Shown: piece after piece, positions 47,863 to 60,319 of the stretch | Numbering within the stretch: position 1 is the first letter of the stretch | Layout: each line of letters opens with the position of its first letter | Assembly: GCA_029216955.1 (NCBI GenBank) | Contig: JANAVB010009598.1 | Span: forward strand, 25,709,630-25,773,629 | From: Iris pallida | Taxonomy: Eukaryota > Streptophyta > Magnoliopsida > Asparagales > Iridaceae | Length of the DNA: 64,000 bases | Direction: 5' to 3' | The notes under the pieces: model-generated | What the model saw: the letters and a program-made list of their open reading frames with translations, nothing else | Told to the model about the DNA's origin: nothing | The model's database searches: none | Made by a program: the position numbers and the translations under genes

Positions 47863-49128
47863 GTGGGATGTTCTCATTGCGGGAAGCCGGGCCATGTAGT
47901 GGCAGAGTGTCGTAGGGCACAGGGATTGTGCCTGGCTTGTGGAGGAGCAGACCACCAGATAGGGACCTGCCCGAATAGGGGAGGTCCATCATCATCCAAC
48001 CTTTCTAGTTCTTCGGTGAGAGGACCAGCCCCAGCTCCAGTTCAGCAGCAGCAGCAGTACCCGAGGCCATTATTGCACCAGGCCCAGGCCTTTCAGCAGC
48101 AGAACCAGCAGCAGATCACCCAGGTTCCAGCACAGAACCGACAGAGGGGTTTCCAGCAGAGGGGACCCGCAGCTAGAGGTCAGGCTATGATGATGACCAT
48201 GGAAGAAGAAGTTGTACCAGGTAAGGTTGTGGCAGGTACTATTCTCGTCAACACCTTTCCAGCATCTGTATTTTTTGATTCTGGTGTATCACATTCATTC
48301 ATGTCTGTACGATTCGCGACACGGATAGGATTGGAGCCCGAGTCATTATCAGTGAGGCTCAATATACTTACTGGTAATGGTCTTGTGGGAGTAGATCGAG
48401 TGTTTTCCTCGTGTCGGATCGTAGTTAGCGGTAGAGAGTTCCCCGCTAGGCTCATAGAGTTCCCTATGGCAGACTATGATGTAGTCCTAGGCATGGATTG
48501 GTTGAGGAACCATTATGCTAGGATAGACTGCCATGCTGGCAGAGTTGTCTTTAGTATTCCCGGAGAGCCAGAGTTTTTATTTTCCACAGGCACAGTAGAG
48601 CCATCTCCTCCAGTATTGCGGATGGCAGTAGCAGCAGTGCAGTTGTCCCGGATAGTTAAAGAGTTTCCAGATGTCTTCCCAGAGGAACTTCCAGGGATGC
48701 TACCAGAGCGGAAGATCGAGTTCACCATCGACTTGATTCCCGGGACAGCACCAGTATCAGAGCGAGTCTACAGAATGGCGCCTTCAGAGTTGGAAATTTT
48801 GTACAAGATGATTGAAGAACTCAGGACCAAGGGATTCATTCGTGCAAGTGGATCGCCTTGGGGAGCCCCGATGCTTCTTGTGAAAAAGAAGGATGGTACG
48901 TCTAGGCTATGTGTTGATTATCGTACCTTGAACTCAGTGACAATCAAGAACAGATACCCTCTCCCGAGGATAGATGACTTGTTTGATCAACTCAAGGGGG
49001 CTTCAGTTTTCTCGAAGATAGACTTACGGTCAGGATACCACCAGATCAGAGTCAAAGAGCAGGACATCCCGAAGACGGCATTCAGATCTAGGTATGGGCA
49101 TTGGGAGTTTCTAGTTATGCCCTTTTGA
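47863..49128 (+). CDS. pol: Zinc knuckles, protease and RT fingers/palm of element A
   Basis: In frame with the gag segment, 21 nt downstream of its stop. Residues 3-16 [14 protein letters not shown] and 23-36 [14 protein letters not shown] are two CX2CX4HX4C knuckles. A Gln-rich linker follows, then protease ([13 protein letters not shown] at ~137-150, with Val where Ala is usual; [10 protein letters not shown] at ~207). RT starts near ~290 ([34 protein letters not shown]) and motif [12 protein letters not shown] keeps the catalytic Asp. It ends at TGA 49126-49128 right after LVMPF, where Gly is expected. Confidence 0.92.
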   Translation: MGCSHCGKPGHVVAECRRAQGLCLACGGADHQIGTCPNRGGPSSSNLSSSSVRGPAPAPVQQQQQYPRPLLHQAQAFQQQNQQQITQVPAQNRQRGFQQRGPAARGQAMMMTMEEEVVPGKVVAGTILVNTFPASVFFDSGVSHSFMSVRFATRIGLEPESLSVRLNILTGNGLVGVDRVFSSCRIVVSGREFPARLIEFPMADYDVVLGMDWLRNHYARIDCHAGRVVFSIPGEPEFLFSTGTVEPSPPVLRMAVAAVQLSRIVKEFPDVFPEELPGMLPERKIEFTIDLIPGTAPVSERVYRMAPSELEILYKMIEELRTKGFIRASGSPWGAPMLLVKKKDGTSRLCVDYRTLNSVTIKNRYPLPRIDDLFDQLKGASVFSKIDLRSGYHQIRVKEQDIPKTAFRSRYGHWEFLVMPF

Positions 49129-50079
49129 GCGACCAATGCGCCGGCAGTGTTCTTGGACCTCATGAACCGAATTTTCATGCCTTACTTGGATCAGTTTGTG
49201 ATAGTATTCCTTGATTACATCCTGGTCTATAGCAAGAGTGAAGCAGAGCACGAGCAGCATCTCAGAATTGTCCTCCAGATTCTCAGAGAGCACCAGTTGT
49301 ACGCCAAGTTTAGTAAATGCGAGTTCTGGCTCGATCGTATTTCTTACTTAGGTCACATCATTACCAGAGGAGGAGTGGAAGTGGATCCCCAGAAGATTGT
49401 GGCTATCGAGGCATGGCCAGTACCCAGCTCAGTGGCAGAAGTTCGCAGCTTTCTTGGATTGGCCGGCTACTACCGGCGGTTCGTCTCTGATTTTGCAAGG
49501 ATTTCAGCGCCGATGACCCAGTTGACCCGCAAGGATGTGCCGTTCGTTTGGACAGCAGAATGTCAGGAATTATTTGAGAAGTTGAAGCGAGGTTTGATAA
49601 TGGCTCCCATTCTTACCCTTCCAGATGGGACCGGAGGATTCACAGTTTATTGCGACGCTTCAGGCAGAGGATTGGGATGTGTTTTGATGCAGCATGGGAA
49701 GGTAATTGCTTATGCGTCACGTCAACTTTGTGATCATGAGAAGAATTACCCGACCCACGACTTGGAGCTAGCAGCAGTAGTATTTTCACTTAAGTTGTGG
49801 AGGTACTACTTGTACGGAGACAGAGTGAAGATATTTACTGATCATAAGAGCCTGAAGTATGTTTTCACCCAGAAGGATCTTAATATGCGGCAGAGAAGAT
49901 GGCTCGAGCTACTGGTGGACTACGATGTGGATTTGCAGTATCATCCAGGGAAGGCCAACGTTGTAGCAGATGCGTTGAGCCAGAGAGCCGGAGTTTATTT
50001 CCTGACGGCGCAACCAGAGCTATTGGCGGATCTTCAGAAGATGGGAATTGAAGTGGTTCTTCCTTCCAATGTGGCCTAG
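49129..50079 (+). CDS. pol: RT thumb and RNase H of element A (RT motif C mutated)
   Basis: Same frame, continuing after the TGA. RT motif C reads [11 protein letters not shown]: the second catalytic Asp is Tyr (codon 49216-49218), which should abolish polymerase activity. Then [26 protein letters not shown] and RNase H with [14 protein letters not shown] (Asp), [11 protein letters not shown] (Glu), [11 protein letters not shown] (Asp) and [13 protein letters not shown] (Asp), all four kept. It ends at TAG 50077-50079. Confidence 0.92.
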   Translation, partial: ATNAPAVFLDLMNRIFMPYLDQFVIVFLDYILVYSKSEAEHEQHLRIVLQILREHQLYAKFSKCEFWLDRISYLGHIITRGGVEVDPQKIVAIEAWPVPSSVAEVRSFLGLAGYYRRFVSDFARISAPMTQLTRKDVPFVWTAECQELFEKLKRGLIMAPILTLPDGTGGFTVYCDASGRGLGCVLMQHGKVIAYASRQLCDHEKNYPTHDLELAAVVFSLKLWRYYLYGDRVKIFTDHKSLKYVFTQKDLNMRQRRWLELLVDYDVDLQYHPGKANVVADALSQRAGVYFLTAQPELLADLQKMGIEVVLPSNVA

Positions 50080-51534
50080 ATGGCCAGCCTACAGATTCAG
50101 TCCACCATAGTTGAGAGGATCCGGACAGCACAGTTAGCAGATTCCAAGATTCAGCGGCTCAGAGCAGAGTGCGAGGCAGGAAGAAGGCCAGAGTTATGTA
50201 TTCATGAGGATGGTACACTTCGACACGACACGCGTCTTTGTATACCCAGTGGAGATATCAGACAGGAAGTCATGGCAGAGGCTCACAGTTCGCAGTACTC
50301 CATTCATCCAGGCGGTACGAAGATGTACCGAGATATTCGTCAACACTTTTGGTGGAATGGTATGAAGAGGGAGATAGCCCGGTATGTCTCTCGATGTTTG
50401 GTTTGCCAACAGGTCAAGGCTGAACATCAGAGGCCAGCTGGACTTCTTCAACCTTTACCGATCCCAGAATGGAAATGGGAGCACATAACCATGGATTTCG
50501 TGACTGGATTACCCAGATCTTCGGCAGGCAGAGATGCTATTTGGGTCATTGTGGACAGACTTACCAAGGTGGCACACTTTCTTCCATTTAGAGTTGGACA
50601 GTCGACGGCGCAGCTAGCAGAGATGTATCTCAGGCAGATCGTCAGACTTCACGGAGTGCCAGTCAGCATAGTATCAGACAGGGATACGAGATTCACATCG
50701 CACTTCTGGCGCAGTCTTCATCAAAGTTTGGGGACTCGTCTCAAGTTCAGCTCAGCGTATCATCTGCAGACAGATGGGCAGTCAGAGCATACTATACAAA
50801 CTCTCAAAGATATGTTGCGGTCATGTACCCTTGACTTCGGTGGTTCGTGGGAGGATCACCTGCACCTGGTGGAATTCTCGTACAACAATAGCTTCCAGGC
50901 CAGTATCCAGATGGCACCCTTCGAGGCTCTGTATGGTAGGAAGTACAGATCCCCGTTAGCATGGGACGATGTCGAAGAGAGGCAGATGCTCGGTCCAGAA
51001 CTGATTTCTCAGACGGTTGAAGTGGTCAGGAAAGTCAGAGATCACCTCCGAGTTGCTCAGGATCGCCAGCGCCATTGGGCCGATGCTCATCGGCGTCCCT
51101 TAGAATTTGCCGTCGGCGACCATATATTCCTTAGGATCTCGCCTACCTGCGGCGTCATTCGTTTTGGCGTGCGGGGAAAGCTTAGTCCTAGGTATATAGG
51201 GCCGTTCGATATTCTGGAGCGAGTAGGCGATGTGTCCTATCGTCTCGCTCTTCCGCCGTCGCTAAGTGAGGTACATGATGTATTCCATGTATCCCAATTA
51301 AGACGGTACATCCCGGACCCGAGCTATATCCTAGATTATTCGGAATTGGTTGTTGGTACCAACCTTTCGTATGAGGAGAGGTCTGTGTCTATTTTGGACC
51401 GGAGGGAAAAGACGCTCAAGAACAAGACTATTAACTTAGTTCGTGTTGCTTGGGGTCATCACACTCTAGGTGAGTCAACGTGGGAGCGTGAGGACGACAT
51501 CCGATCGCGATATCCCTACCTGTTTGACTCGTGA
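50080..51534 (+). CDS. Integrase and chromodomain of element A
   Basis: Same frame. [11 protein letters not shown] and CLVCQQVK give the HHCC zinc finger (residues ~68-112). The core has Asp in ITMDFVTGLP (~139), Asp in VSIVSDRD (~200) and Glu in TDGQSEHTIQ (~236). One change in a usually fixed spot is YHLQTDG for YHPQTDG. The C-terminal GPFDILERVGDVSYRLALP and a chromodomain-like tail (SILDRREKTLKN, VAWGHHTLGESTWE, IRSRYPYLF) match element C. It ends TGA at 51532-51534. All catalytic residues are present, so this segment alone could be functional. Confidence 0.93.
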   Translation: MASLQIQSTIVERIRTAQLADSKIQRLRAECEAGRRPELCIHEDGTLRHDTRLCIPSGDIRQEVMAEAHSSQYSIHPGGTKMYRDIRQHFWWNGMKREIARYVSRCLVCQQVKAEHQRPAGLLQPLPIPEWKWEHITMDFVTGLPRSSAGRDAIWVIVDRLTKVAHFLPFRVGQSTAQLAEMYLRQIVRLHGVPVSIVSDRDTRFTSHFWRSLHQSLGTRLKFSSAYHLQTDGQSEHTIQTLKDMLRSCTLDFGGSWEDHLHLVEFSYNNSFQASIQMAPFEALYGRKYRSPLAWDDVEERQMLGPELISQTVEVVRKVRDHLRVAQDRQRHWADAHRRPLEFAVGDHIFLRISPTCGVIRFGVRGKLSPRYIGPFDILERVGDVSYRLALPPSLSEVHDVFHVSQLRRYIPDPSYILDYSELVVGTNLSYEERSVSILDRREKTLKNKTINLVRVAWGHHTLGESTWEREDDIRSRYPYLFDS

Positions 51535-51672
51535 GGTATAATGTCTTTCTTATGCCTTACACTTTCCCTTCCTTGCTTGTATTGTATGATTGTATGATTG
51601 AACTGCTTAGTGTAGCTTGTCTGTGCTTAGTATAGCTTGTCGTAGCAATCTCTAGCTCCTTGATTAAATTCC

Positions 51673-51703
51673 GAGGACGAAATTCTTTGAAGGTGGGTAG
51701 AGT
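51673..51703 (+). promoter_or_regulatory. gaggacgaa motif and polypurine tract of A
   Basis: gaggacgaa at 51673-51681, then gaaggtgggtagag before the 3' LTR. 51535-51672 is an AT-rich 3' UTR with repeated gtatgattg and tgtagcttgt words. Confidence 0.85.
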
Positions 51704-54326
51704 TATCACCTCCATTTCCTGTATTTCGTATTATGCTCGTATTTGGATTTTGGCACGTATTTTAAATTTTCTCGACTTGCGGATTTTGGTTTCTCGTAAA
51801 TGGGTTTTGGACCATGGCTTGGTTTTATTTTGTGGAAGTTGGTTTGGTTTGGTTCATCATGAGTGGAACACTTTAGCCTACACTCTACCCTCAACACAAC
51901 ACAACCACCCTCATTATATCTCCACCAACTTTTTCTCTCTCCTCTTTACTCTCCATTAATTTCTCCATCTTCTTCCTTCTTCCACACAACTCCCCAACCC
52001 ATAGGCAAGTGCACCTTGCCAACAAATAAGCACCCAATTTTATTTGTTTATTTGATAGATTAGGACATGGAGAACAACTTTAGAACTTGACATTTTATGA
52101 TTTGGAGCTTTCATTCTTCTAGATCTAGGTTTTTACTATTTTCAAAAATCCTTGGTTTTGATCTATTAAACTTCGATTTTTGCATGTTTTGATGCTTCCA
52201 TGTGGAAGAAAACTCGATTTTACTCAAGTTAGAACTTTGAAAATCTAGATTTGGTTTTGATTTGACAAAGTTATTAAGATTTGAAGTTCTTGGTGTTCTT
52301 GGACCTGCTCTCGGCCAGGAAGAACATCCCTCTGCCTTGCGCTCTTTAGCGCAGGGCCGATTGCGCACGACTTCAGCCAGTGCTTTGCGCTGGCTCAAGC
52401 CATCCATGCGCAAGCTAGCCATGCGCAAGCCATCCATGCGCAAGTCAGTCTTGCGCAATCCACCTCTGCGCAAGTCAACCTTGCGCAATCCGACCTCTGC
52501 GCAAGTCAGCCTTGCGCAATCCACCCCTGCGCAATCCTCCTGTGCGCAATCCATCTGCTGCGCCATCCACTCCTGCGCAGTTGGTACCCTGCGCAGCTCA
52601 TCCTGCGCAGTTGGCCTCCTGGCGCACTTGACTCCTGCGCAATCCAACCCCCTGACCCCTTGCGCAAACCGTTGGCTCTTGGAGATTTGGTTTTATTTGT
52701 CCTTAATGCTTGGCTCTTCTATAGCCCTGTATTTTGATATTGTATTAGATATTTTACGCCCATTTTATATCCTTACGCCTTTTGTCATGAACTTGATTTT
52801 ACTTAATATGTTTGGAATGTCTATTGTACATGGCATGGTATGACAAGGAACTAGCATAACCCGACAGTGACCCGTTGTGGTGCACTTCTGACATGACCAA
52901 CCTGACATGACAGTGACCCGTAGTGGTGCACTCCTAACAAGCACCCTGACATGATTTATCTTGATAACTTGATAGTGGCCCGTGGCGGCGCACTCCTGAC
53001 TTGACTTGACTTGATAACTTGACTTGACTTGCCTTGACACCGTGGGTGTTCCTGCTTGCTTGCTTGTACAATCCACTTGTCTTGTCTTGCATCATGTCTA
53101 GGACGTGACTTCCTGGGTACCACGGCCAGGGACTCGCGCTAAATTGGATTAGGCTAATTATTAGATCAAACTAGAACATGGAGAATTCCCAGTCACAGGC
53201 AATCTCGTTATCTGGGCGCTTTAATGGACTTGTAGCTTGCCGACGAGTAGAGCACATTTCCAGCACACTGTCATGTGTTACACCCTCTAAGTCACCTAAG
53301 GGTATATCGTTTCCTGGGCGATGTACCCAACCATACTCTCAACCCGCGGAAGGATAACTGGATGGTCTGCAGGGCTTGGGACTGGGAGTTTCTCACTTGC
53401 ATCTTGTTAGTAATTAGGCTTGTGATAACCCTAGTTAGTTAAAGTAGTAAGCCGTAGTACTTGCTTGGCCGATTGCGAATGGATGGTGTCCAGCCTTGTC
53501 TAAGTCTTGTCTAGCTCCAGTACCTGCTATCTCCTGAGCATGTTTGTTTTACTTATCTTAACGATAAATGGGTAGAGACAGTGAGCTATTCAGGCGAAGG
53601 GGTACAATCCCGGTCCTTGTTTGGTTTAAGGATTGTAACCTGGCTCCCGGAATGGTTCCACGTCCCTAGTCGTTTATCGCCCTGTGTACTTTACTGCTTG
53701 TACTTTCTTTTATTCTTTATGTTCTGATATGCTGGCTTTTGTTCTTATTTGTGGCCTCCTTTGTGGCACTTGCTCTTTCTGGGGTTTGACCCCGCTGGTT
53801 TTGTGTGGCCAGATTTCGGAGCAGCTCCCGAAGATCTACCAAGCTTCCAGCCCAATGGTGACAACTAGACGGAACCCGGACCAAGAGTGGGTTTTCCTTT
53901 TTGTTTCACCCACTTATATGTAAATTTATTCTTTTGAGGCATTTAGCCGACGAGCACCTGTTAGCTCGATGCACATTTACTTACTGTCTGCCTACGGGCT
54001 GTAAGCATGATTAACAATTCCTAGGGTTGATCATGTATGACTGAAGTCTTGCTAGTCCCATCATTTTGTACGACTAGCTTCATGATCATCCAATATGTAA
54101 TATTTGGGACGCCTTATATATATATATTTGATGCTCTAATATCTTGTAAACTCTGTTAATTGCTTGAGATTGAGACAATAGGCTTGACCTTAAGAGACTG
54201 CTGGCTTGTAGTAAACCCTCATATCTAGACAGCCGTGATCGTATAGTTGAGATGTATTCTATTTCAATATACGTAGCTGGCTATGTCTGCCCCCGCTCTC
54301 CAGTATTCTGGTCCTGGGGCGTGACA
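51704..54326 (+). repeat. Right LTR of A (2,623 bp)
   Basis: Starts TATCACC, one base changed from the left LTR's TGTCACC, and ends GTGACA. It lacks 15 bp of the TGCGCA array relative to the left copy. Confidence 0.95.
52335..52672. repeat. TGCGCA-cored repeat array, A right LTR
   Basis: Second copy of the array at 44690-45045, with one unit deleted near 52388-52394. Confidence 0.9.
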
Positions 54327-55603
54327 CGCTTCTTTTAAAAAAAATGGAAAGTTAATTGGAGTTATGAGCTAAAAGTTATGGCATTTCTAAGTTGCTCTAG
54401 CTACTAAAAACGTGGATAAAAATTATGACGAATTTAGGTAGTTTGAGACAAAAGAAACACAAGTATATAACATAATATATCAAGAAGTCACTCTCTACAC
54501 TAATATATATATGAGACACTATAGAACACATCTCCAATACAAAATATGAGATTAAACATGTAATAATTCATTCATACATAACAACAACACATAGTGTGTC
54601 CAAATTTGGGGTTTTCCCACATGGACACAACCACAACACAAAGGACACTCCTATGACCTCCAAATGGACACAAAATGGACACAAATGGAGATACAACCAT
54701 GGGGGTCATTCCTATGGGTTCAAAATAGACCTATATGCATGAGGAAATGAAAAAGAGAAGGGATTTATACCTCCCGGTAGATCGAATCGAAAAAAAGCCT
54801 TCCCGGAGCGACACCGACACGTAGAGATTCCAAAAGGACACGAACGAGCTCCGAATCCTCCCAAACTTGGGTAGCTTCCTCCTTGGCTAGAATGGAGAAG
54901 GAAAGAAGAAGATTTGGTGGCAAAATGGAAGGATTTGGTGGAGAAATTGCTAGGGATTGCTCTCTAGAAATTTGGGGAAGAACAAGAGAGAGAGTGTAGA
55001 TGAGAATAATGAAATGAACTTGAGCCTATCCTCTCCCAAAGTGGCTGGCCATATGGGGCTATTTGTCCTATTATGGTAAGGTCCAAAATGCCCCCACTAA
55101 CCTATTCTATTAGTATTAGGAAAGGGCTAATTGGTTGGGGCTAAATTAGTCATTCTAAAGTCTCTAATCACACTAACCTTATCCATAATAATTAGTCTAA
55201 CCTCTAACTAAAATATTTCTATCATGTGGGCCATGGCTAACTAATGTATGGGTCCACTAAAGTCAACACTACCCCCGGGTCCCCGTTTCAAGTCGAATTG
55301 AGTTGAAATTCGAACCCGACTCAAATAACCCAAAAACAATATCATAAATAATAAAATAAAATTTAAAAATATTCAAAAATGTAAAATGACAAAAATACTT
55401 CTATTTCTGAAAACTAGGGGTGACAAATTCCTTAAAATTAAAACCAAACAATAGTAAAATGTCAAAATCACAAGTCATAATTTTAAATAGTTTAAAAATG
55501 ATTAAAAATCACCAAAAATAATAATATGAAATAATTATCAATAAAAAATAATTATAATTACAAAATTTCAAAATTACCCTTATTTGGAAAACTGGGTGTT
55601 ACA
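54327..55603 (-). repeat. 3' LTR of D, segment 3 (U3-side end)
   Basis: Begins with CGCTT (A's right target duplication) and then matches 60100-60965 before passing E's insertion site (55157-55162). On the minus strand it starts TGTAACACCC at 55603. Very AT-rich near its U3 end. Confidence 0.9.
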
Positions 55604-55640
55604 ATCCTACCCACCTTATAAAATTTCGTCCTCGAAATTA
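55604..55640 (-). promoter_or_regulatory. Polypurine tract and gaggacgaa motif of D
   Basis: Minus-strand ataaggtgggtaggat next to the LTR, preceded by cgaggacgaaatt. This is nearly the same as in A. Confidence 0.85.
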
Positions 55641-55887
55641 AGATGATCGCACCCCCTTCTAGGTCAAATTTAGTCAAGGGTCAATCACTAGTCAATTTCT
55701 CAACATCCAAGTACTTGGTCATCAACTAGTCAACTTCTTAGGGTTTTACCTATGCTAGCTATCTAGATGTTGGCAACTAGAATTTAGCAAAAGAGAAACT
55801 CTATAATAGACTAGCTCTTAACCTCCCAATCCTATCAAGTCACCTATAACTAAATACCTACAAGCTAAGCACACGAATACCAAATAC

Positions 55888-55972
<85 letters not shown>

Positions 55973-57008
55973 TCAAGAACAACAACCAATCACATATATC
56001 CTAAGTATATCATCTATATATATATACATGACTGATCAACCAAGGGTTAAGGCAGACTAAACTTATAAGGGTCTGAAACAATGCTTAGAACTAGGCTAAG
56101 GATGAATGGTCTGAATCAAGGGGACATGGTATCTAGTGAAGGGTCTGCACACTGCCTATAAAGGTGATCAACACAAAGGAACTCAACACGAAGAGAACTT
56201 AACTAAAATAAAAAACTGAACCAAGTATAGGCTAAACAACATGTTTATAACCCTATACAAGAATGGCCTATAGATACCAACTAACCTATATCCTATATGC
56301 CAATATCATCGGCAATCTATCTATGCAAATAGACCTCTCGGGCTTAGGTGTAACTACAACTATACTCAAAGGCAGGCTCCGGTCATGGATGCCTCACTGG
56401 AAAGGGTAAGGGAAAGTAGTAATAATTATCAAGGCTGTAAGGCATACTAACATCCTATGTGTAACTGGTTGGTATTATAGATAATAGGAGAATTATCTGT
56501 AATGGGTTACTATTCTAACACCAATGCTAACTATCACCTCTAGGGTACAGACACTCTACAAGTCATCATACCATTATACTATGAATGAACTACCTATGAA
56601 TAAGCTCTACAAAACTAAATATCCCTACTCCTAAGTCATTTATAACAATCAAAAGGGTATGATGTTTAAACCTTCTCAAGATACAATCTGTTAACCATAT
56701 GCGTCTGTCCAAAATTATGTTGTCCAGAGTCTTCATCATGCTACTGAGCAAGGCTATGATAATCACAGAGTCCTTGACTAAGGTACGTACCTCTAGGTTC
56801 ATGGTATTTAAAATTTTCGTACTGCCGCATGCGACGGCGAAAATCTTAAATTCCCATACCCGAGAATACATCCAAAATCTGACTACATGTCCTCACTATG
56901 CCAACTAACATGACTATCGAAGATTCTAGATCCCATGATTTAGGTGACCTAGCCCATATGATTTTCTCAGAAGAAAAACAAACACAATAAAAGAGTAACA
57001 TGACAAAA
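55641..57008 (-). other. Non-coding body of D
   Basis: AT-rich, with an (AT)n run of about 80 bp at 55891-55970 and scattered short frames. No pol motif is visible. It contrasts with the ~3.5 kb of pol expected in an autonomous relative. Confidence 0.65.
55889..55970. repeat. (AT)n microsatellite in the body of D
   Basis: About 80 bp of uninterrupted AT dinucleotide. Confidence 0.97.
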
Positions 57009-57501
57009 TTAATCAATCAACAAGGAACAGATGGAATCAGATTTCAAGGTAATTATAAAAGACAATTGCAGGAATGGAATTGAGAAGAACGGAACTTGCA
57101 GCAAGATCTCCAACGGTCTGTGCATCCTCGACTGTCCTGACGATAGCTCGCCCTGCTGGTTTCCTCCAGCCTGATGCTGATACTGCATAAATCTCTGCTG
57201 CTGATGCTGCATGAATCGCTGCTGCTGAGAGAAATCGGAAATGAAGAAAAAAGTCTTTGTATAGACAGAATTGCACCTCCAATGTAGCAGAAATGCCAAC
57301 CTGAGTCGGCACAACAAAAGCTGCGGTCTCGAGGCCCTGATGAACAGAACGAGAGGTGGCCAGCCTCTCGATAGTATCCCCGAACCGAAGCGATGAGATC
57401 GTGTCTTCATAACCATCATGAAGACAGATCAAAACAAGAAGCAATTTCTGAGAATGAAGCAAAAATTCAAAGAAGAACAGTTTATATTCAAGGGAAGTCA
57501 A
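57009..57501 (-). pseudogene. Remnant of a Gag N-terminus in D
   Basis: Minus-strand reading starts with ATGGTTATGAAGACACG about 240 nt after the PBS, similar in position and sequence to C's gag start (MVATRKT). Further on, QQQRFMQHQQQRFMQYQHQ resembles the Gln-rich repeats at the start of C Gag ([18 protein letters not shown]). Nothing of the capsid or zinc knuckle follows. Probably a truncated, decayed gag; low certainty. Confidence 0.45.
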
Positions 57502-57631
57502 TAAGCAACAATTTTAGACAAAAGGAATCGGATTAAGAGTTTTTCCTAATGTGATTGAGTACCTCCAAAAATATCCTTATCCTACTGCAGGCTGTAGTGA
57601 TACTCTAGTTCGAATACCACTACATAAACTC

Positions 57632-57649
57632 AACCTGCATGGGCCACCA
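57632..57649 (-). promoter_or_regulatory. Primer binding site of D, tRNA-Ile type
   Basis: Minus-strand TGGTGGCCCATGCAGG, 7 nt inside the LTR end at 57657 (spacer tttttag). Confidence 0.7.
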
Positions 57650-59161
57650 CTAAAAATGTATCATGACCCGCACCCTAGAGTAAGGGCACGAGAACGTAAC
57701 AACGTCCAGCCTACGCCGCAGTGTCGGCGGTAGAACGCTGTCCTAGGTCTCATGCATCTAACAGTATAAGGCTAAGCAGTTTATACTCCCCGAATGGGGG
57801 TGACATGGCAGAATATAAACTCAATCACATCTAAGGTAGAGCATAATGGTAGATAGATAAAACATGAAATCCAAAGAGATACAGCGGATAGAAGTCTAAG
57901 TGTCTAAGATACAAACTCAGAATACATCTCAAAACTCAAATACAATAATCCATAAATACAACTCAAGACGACAGAAAATAAACCATAAGAAAATTCTAGC
58001 TATCTATGCAACCTCTACTGTCTCCTCTAGGCTAGCAGGCAACCTCCAGGCTATCTGTAAAATTTATCAACAGGTCCAGTCAGGACGGGAGCGAGCACAG
58101 TACATCTCAACAGTTCATAGCAGGTTAGAAAATATAATCATGCAGTAAAGTAAGATATAGATACTGAAGGAAATACAGTATGTAAACAGAGATAGAACTG
58201 TAATAGAAATATCTACTATACATAGAGAACTAATAGTAACTAGTGAGTTAGAGTAAAATATAAACATGTGAATGGCATAGGAGATTCATGACTACAGCTA
58301 AGAGAGTGATTCATGACTACAGCTACTTGGATAATATTCACATGTCTATTTCTACTCCCCCATCCCCAATCAATACACAAAGATCTGTTCAAGTTATGTT
58401 AAGATTCGTGAAACTTCACATGGCTCATAAAATGAGTGATACGTGAAGGTGATTCATGATGGCTCTGTGAACATGAGAGTACATGTGTCACAAGCGATTC
58501 GTGAATCAGAGGAAGCATAGAGATACGTGATGATTCGTGAAACGCACAAAACATGCAGTATTCGATGCTCCCGAGGGGGATAACATCTCATGAAAAGATC
58601 CATATAGTACCAATCCGTGTGACCAACGTGACAGTATCAAGTAAAGTAATTTAAAGCAGGAAAATAATTCTAAACAAGATATGAAATGATCAGAGAATGT
58701 ACTCGCCTGATACCCTGAACAGCTGATATGAAAAGATGGCCAACTGGAGTCACAGAGTCCTAGTTATAGCAACATAGGTTGTAAAGAATTCAATTTATAT
58801 GGTAATTAAAATTATAATACAATCTACATGATTCTAAGTCAATCTAGGTCAAAGTCAACTTTGGTCAACTCTAAAGTCAAACTAGGTCAACTCTAGTCAA
58901 CTGTGGTCAAACTAGCTAGGGTTGGGTCAACAATGGTCAACTAGTCTAGTTAGTCAATTCTAGGTCTAAACAAACTAAGTATATACAAATCAAGTATCCA
59001 AGATAGCTACTAACTCATAGCCTAAGTCACTTACTAAACCAAGTACAAAACTAAACCATAAGCTAACAAGGCACACAAACTTAGTCATATAATGTATATA
59101 TATTATTCACATTCACATATTCATATACATAGATATATCTAGGAAAGCTATATATATAGGC

Positions 59162-59235
<74 letters not shown>

Positions 59236-60264
59236 AGAGAGGTAAAAGAGTAAGTGAGTATGTGTGTGTTTGGCATGTGTGAAAGGATGTGTTAATGTTC
59301 TAAAATTTAGTAATAGGTAGGTGTATGTGACATGGGATACTTGATGTCAAAGGGTGTATGAATGAATGTGTGTAAAAGGTTGTAGGTTAACTCAGTTTAT
59401 AGAAATGCATACATACATACATACTTATATTGTATACATGCATACATACATATCATGTATATTACATTACATGATACATACATGTATACTTGTATTATAT
59501 TATACATACATTCATGCATATTAGATACTTGTATTTATATTAACATAATGCAAACATTCATTTCATTCATGCATCTATGCATTACCTACATGTTTTATAC
59601 ATATGAATACATTGTATATCATTCTTTCATTCATGCATTTATGCATTTCTCATATGCATTATATTAATTGCATTCCTACATGCTTGCATTCAACCATATA
59701 TATACATTAATGTAAAAAGAATATATATCATATGTATATTTCATTCATCTAATATATCATGCATTACATAATCTATATTCATTTAATATCCATACTACAT
59801 AGGCTCATAGGTTACACAAAATGCATATATCGTATAGTCACTCTTCTACTTAAAATCAATACTGTACCAATTGGGAATTCACAAAATTTTAGGATTAAAG
59901 TAGGTTGTAGTACTTCATGTTAGCTTTCCGAAACTTTAAACGGATCGCATTTTCGTGTCCGGAAGCTCCCGGAATCGCGAAAATACCGAAATGCGTTCGT
60001 CTCTCGTACAGCTGACACTCAAATAATTCTACAGAAAGTTTAAAATGAATTTGGCTTATTAAAATATATATTTAGAAAGCTAACTTCGATACGCTTCTTT
60101 TAAAAAAAACGAGAGGTTAATTAGAGTTATGAGCTAAAAGTTATGGCATTTTTAAGTTAATCTAGCTACTAAAAATGTGGATAAAAATTATGACAAATTT
60201 AGGTAGTTTGAGACAAAAGAAACACAAGTATATAACATAATATATCAAGAAGTCACTCTCTACA

Positions 60265-60267
<3 letters not shown>

Positions 60268-60315
<48 letters not shown>
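60268..60315. repeat. (AT)n microsatellite in the D 5' LTR
   Basis: About 45 bp of AT, against about 10 bp at the same site in the other LTR (54502-54512). Confidence 0.95.

Positions 60316-60319
<4 letters not shown>

Larger units (their letters stand above)
44063..54326 (+). mobile_element. Element A: Tekay/Del-like chromovirus with full-length single-frame gag-pol
   Basis: 10,264 bp, TSD CGCTT on both sides (44058-44062, 54327-54331), LTRs of 2,638 and 2,623 bp differing at roughly 1.3% by eye plus a 15-bp deletion. The 5.0 kb body has a PBS, one gag-pol frame from 46834 to 51534 with only three nonsense codons and no frameshift, and a polypurine tract. One catalytic RT residue is also lost. 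This is the youngest autonomous-type element here and the likely source family for B's helper proteins. Confidence 0.95.
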
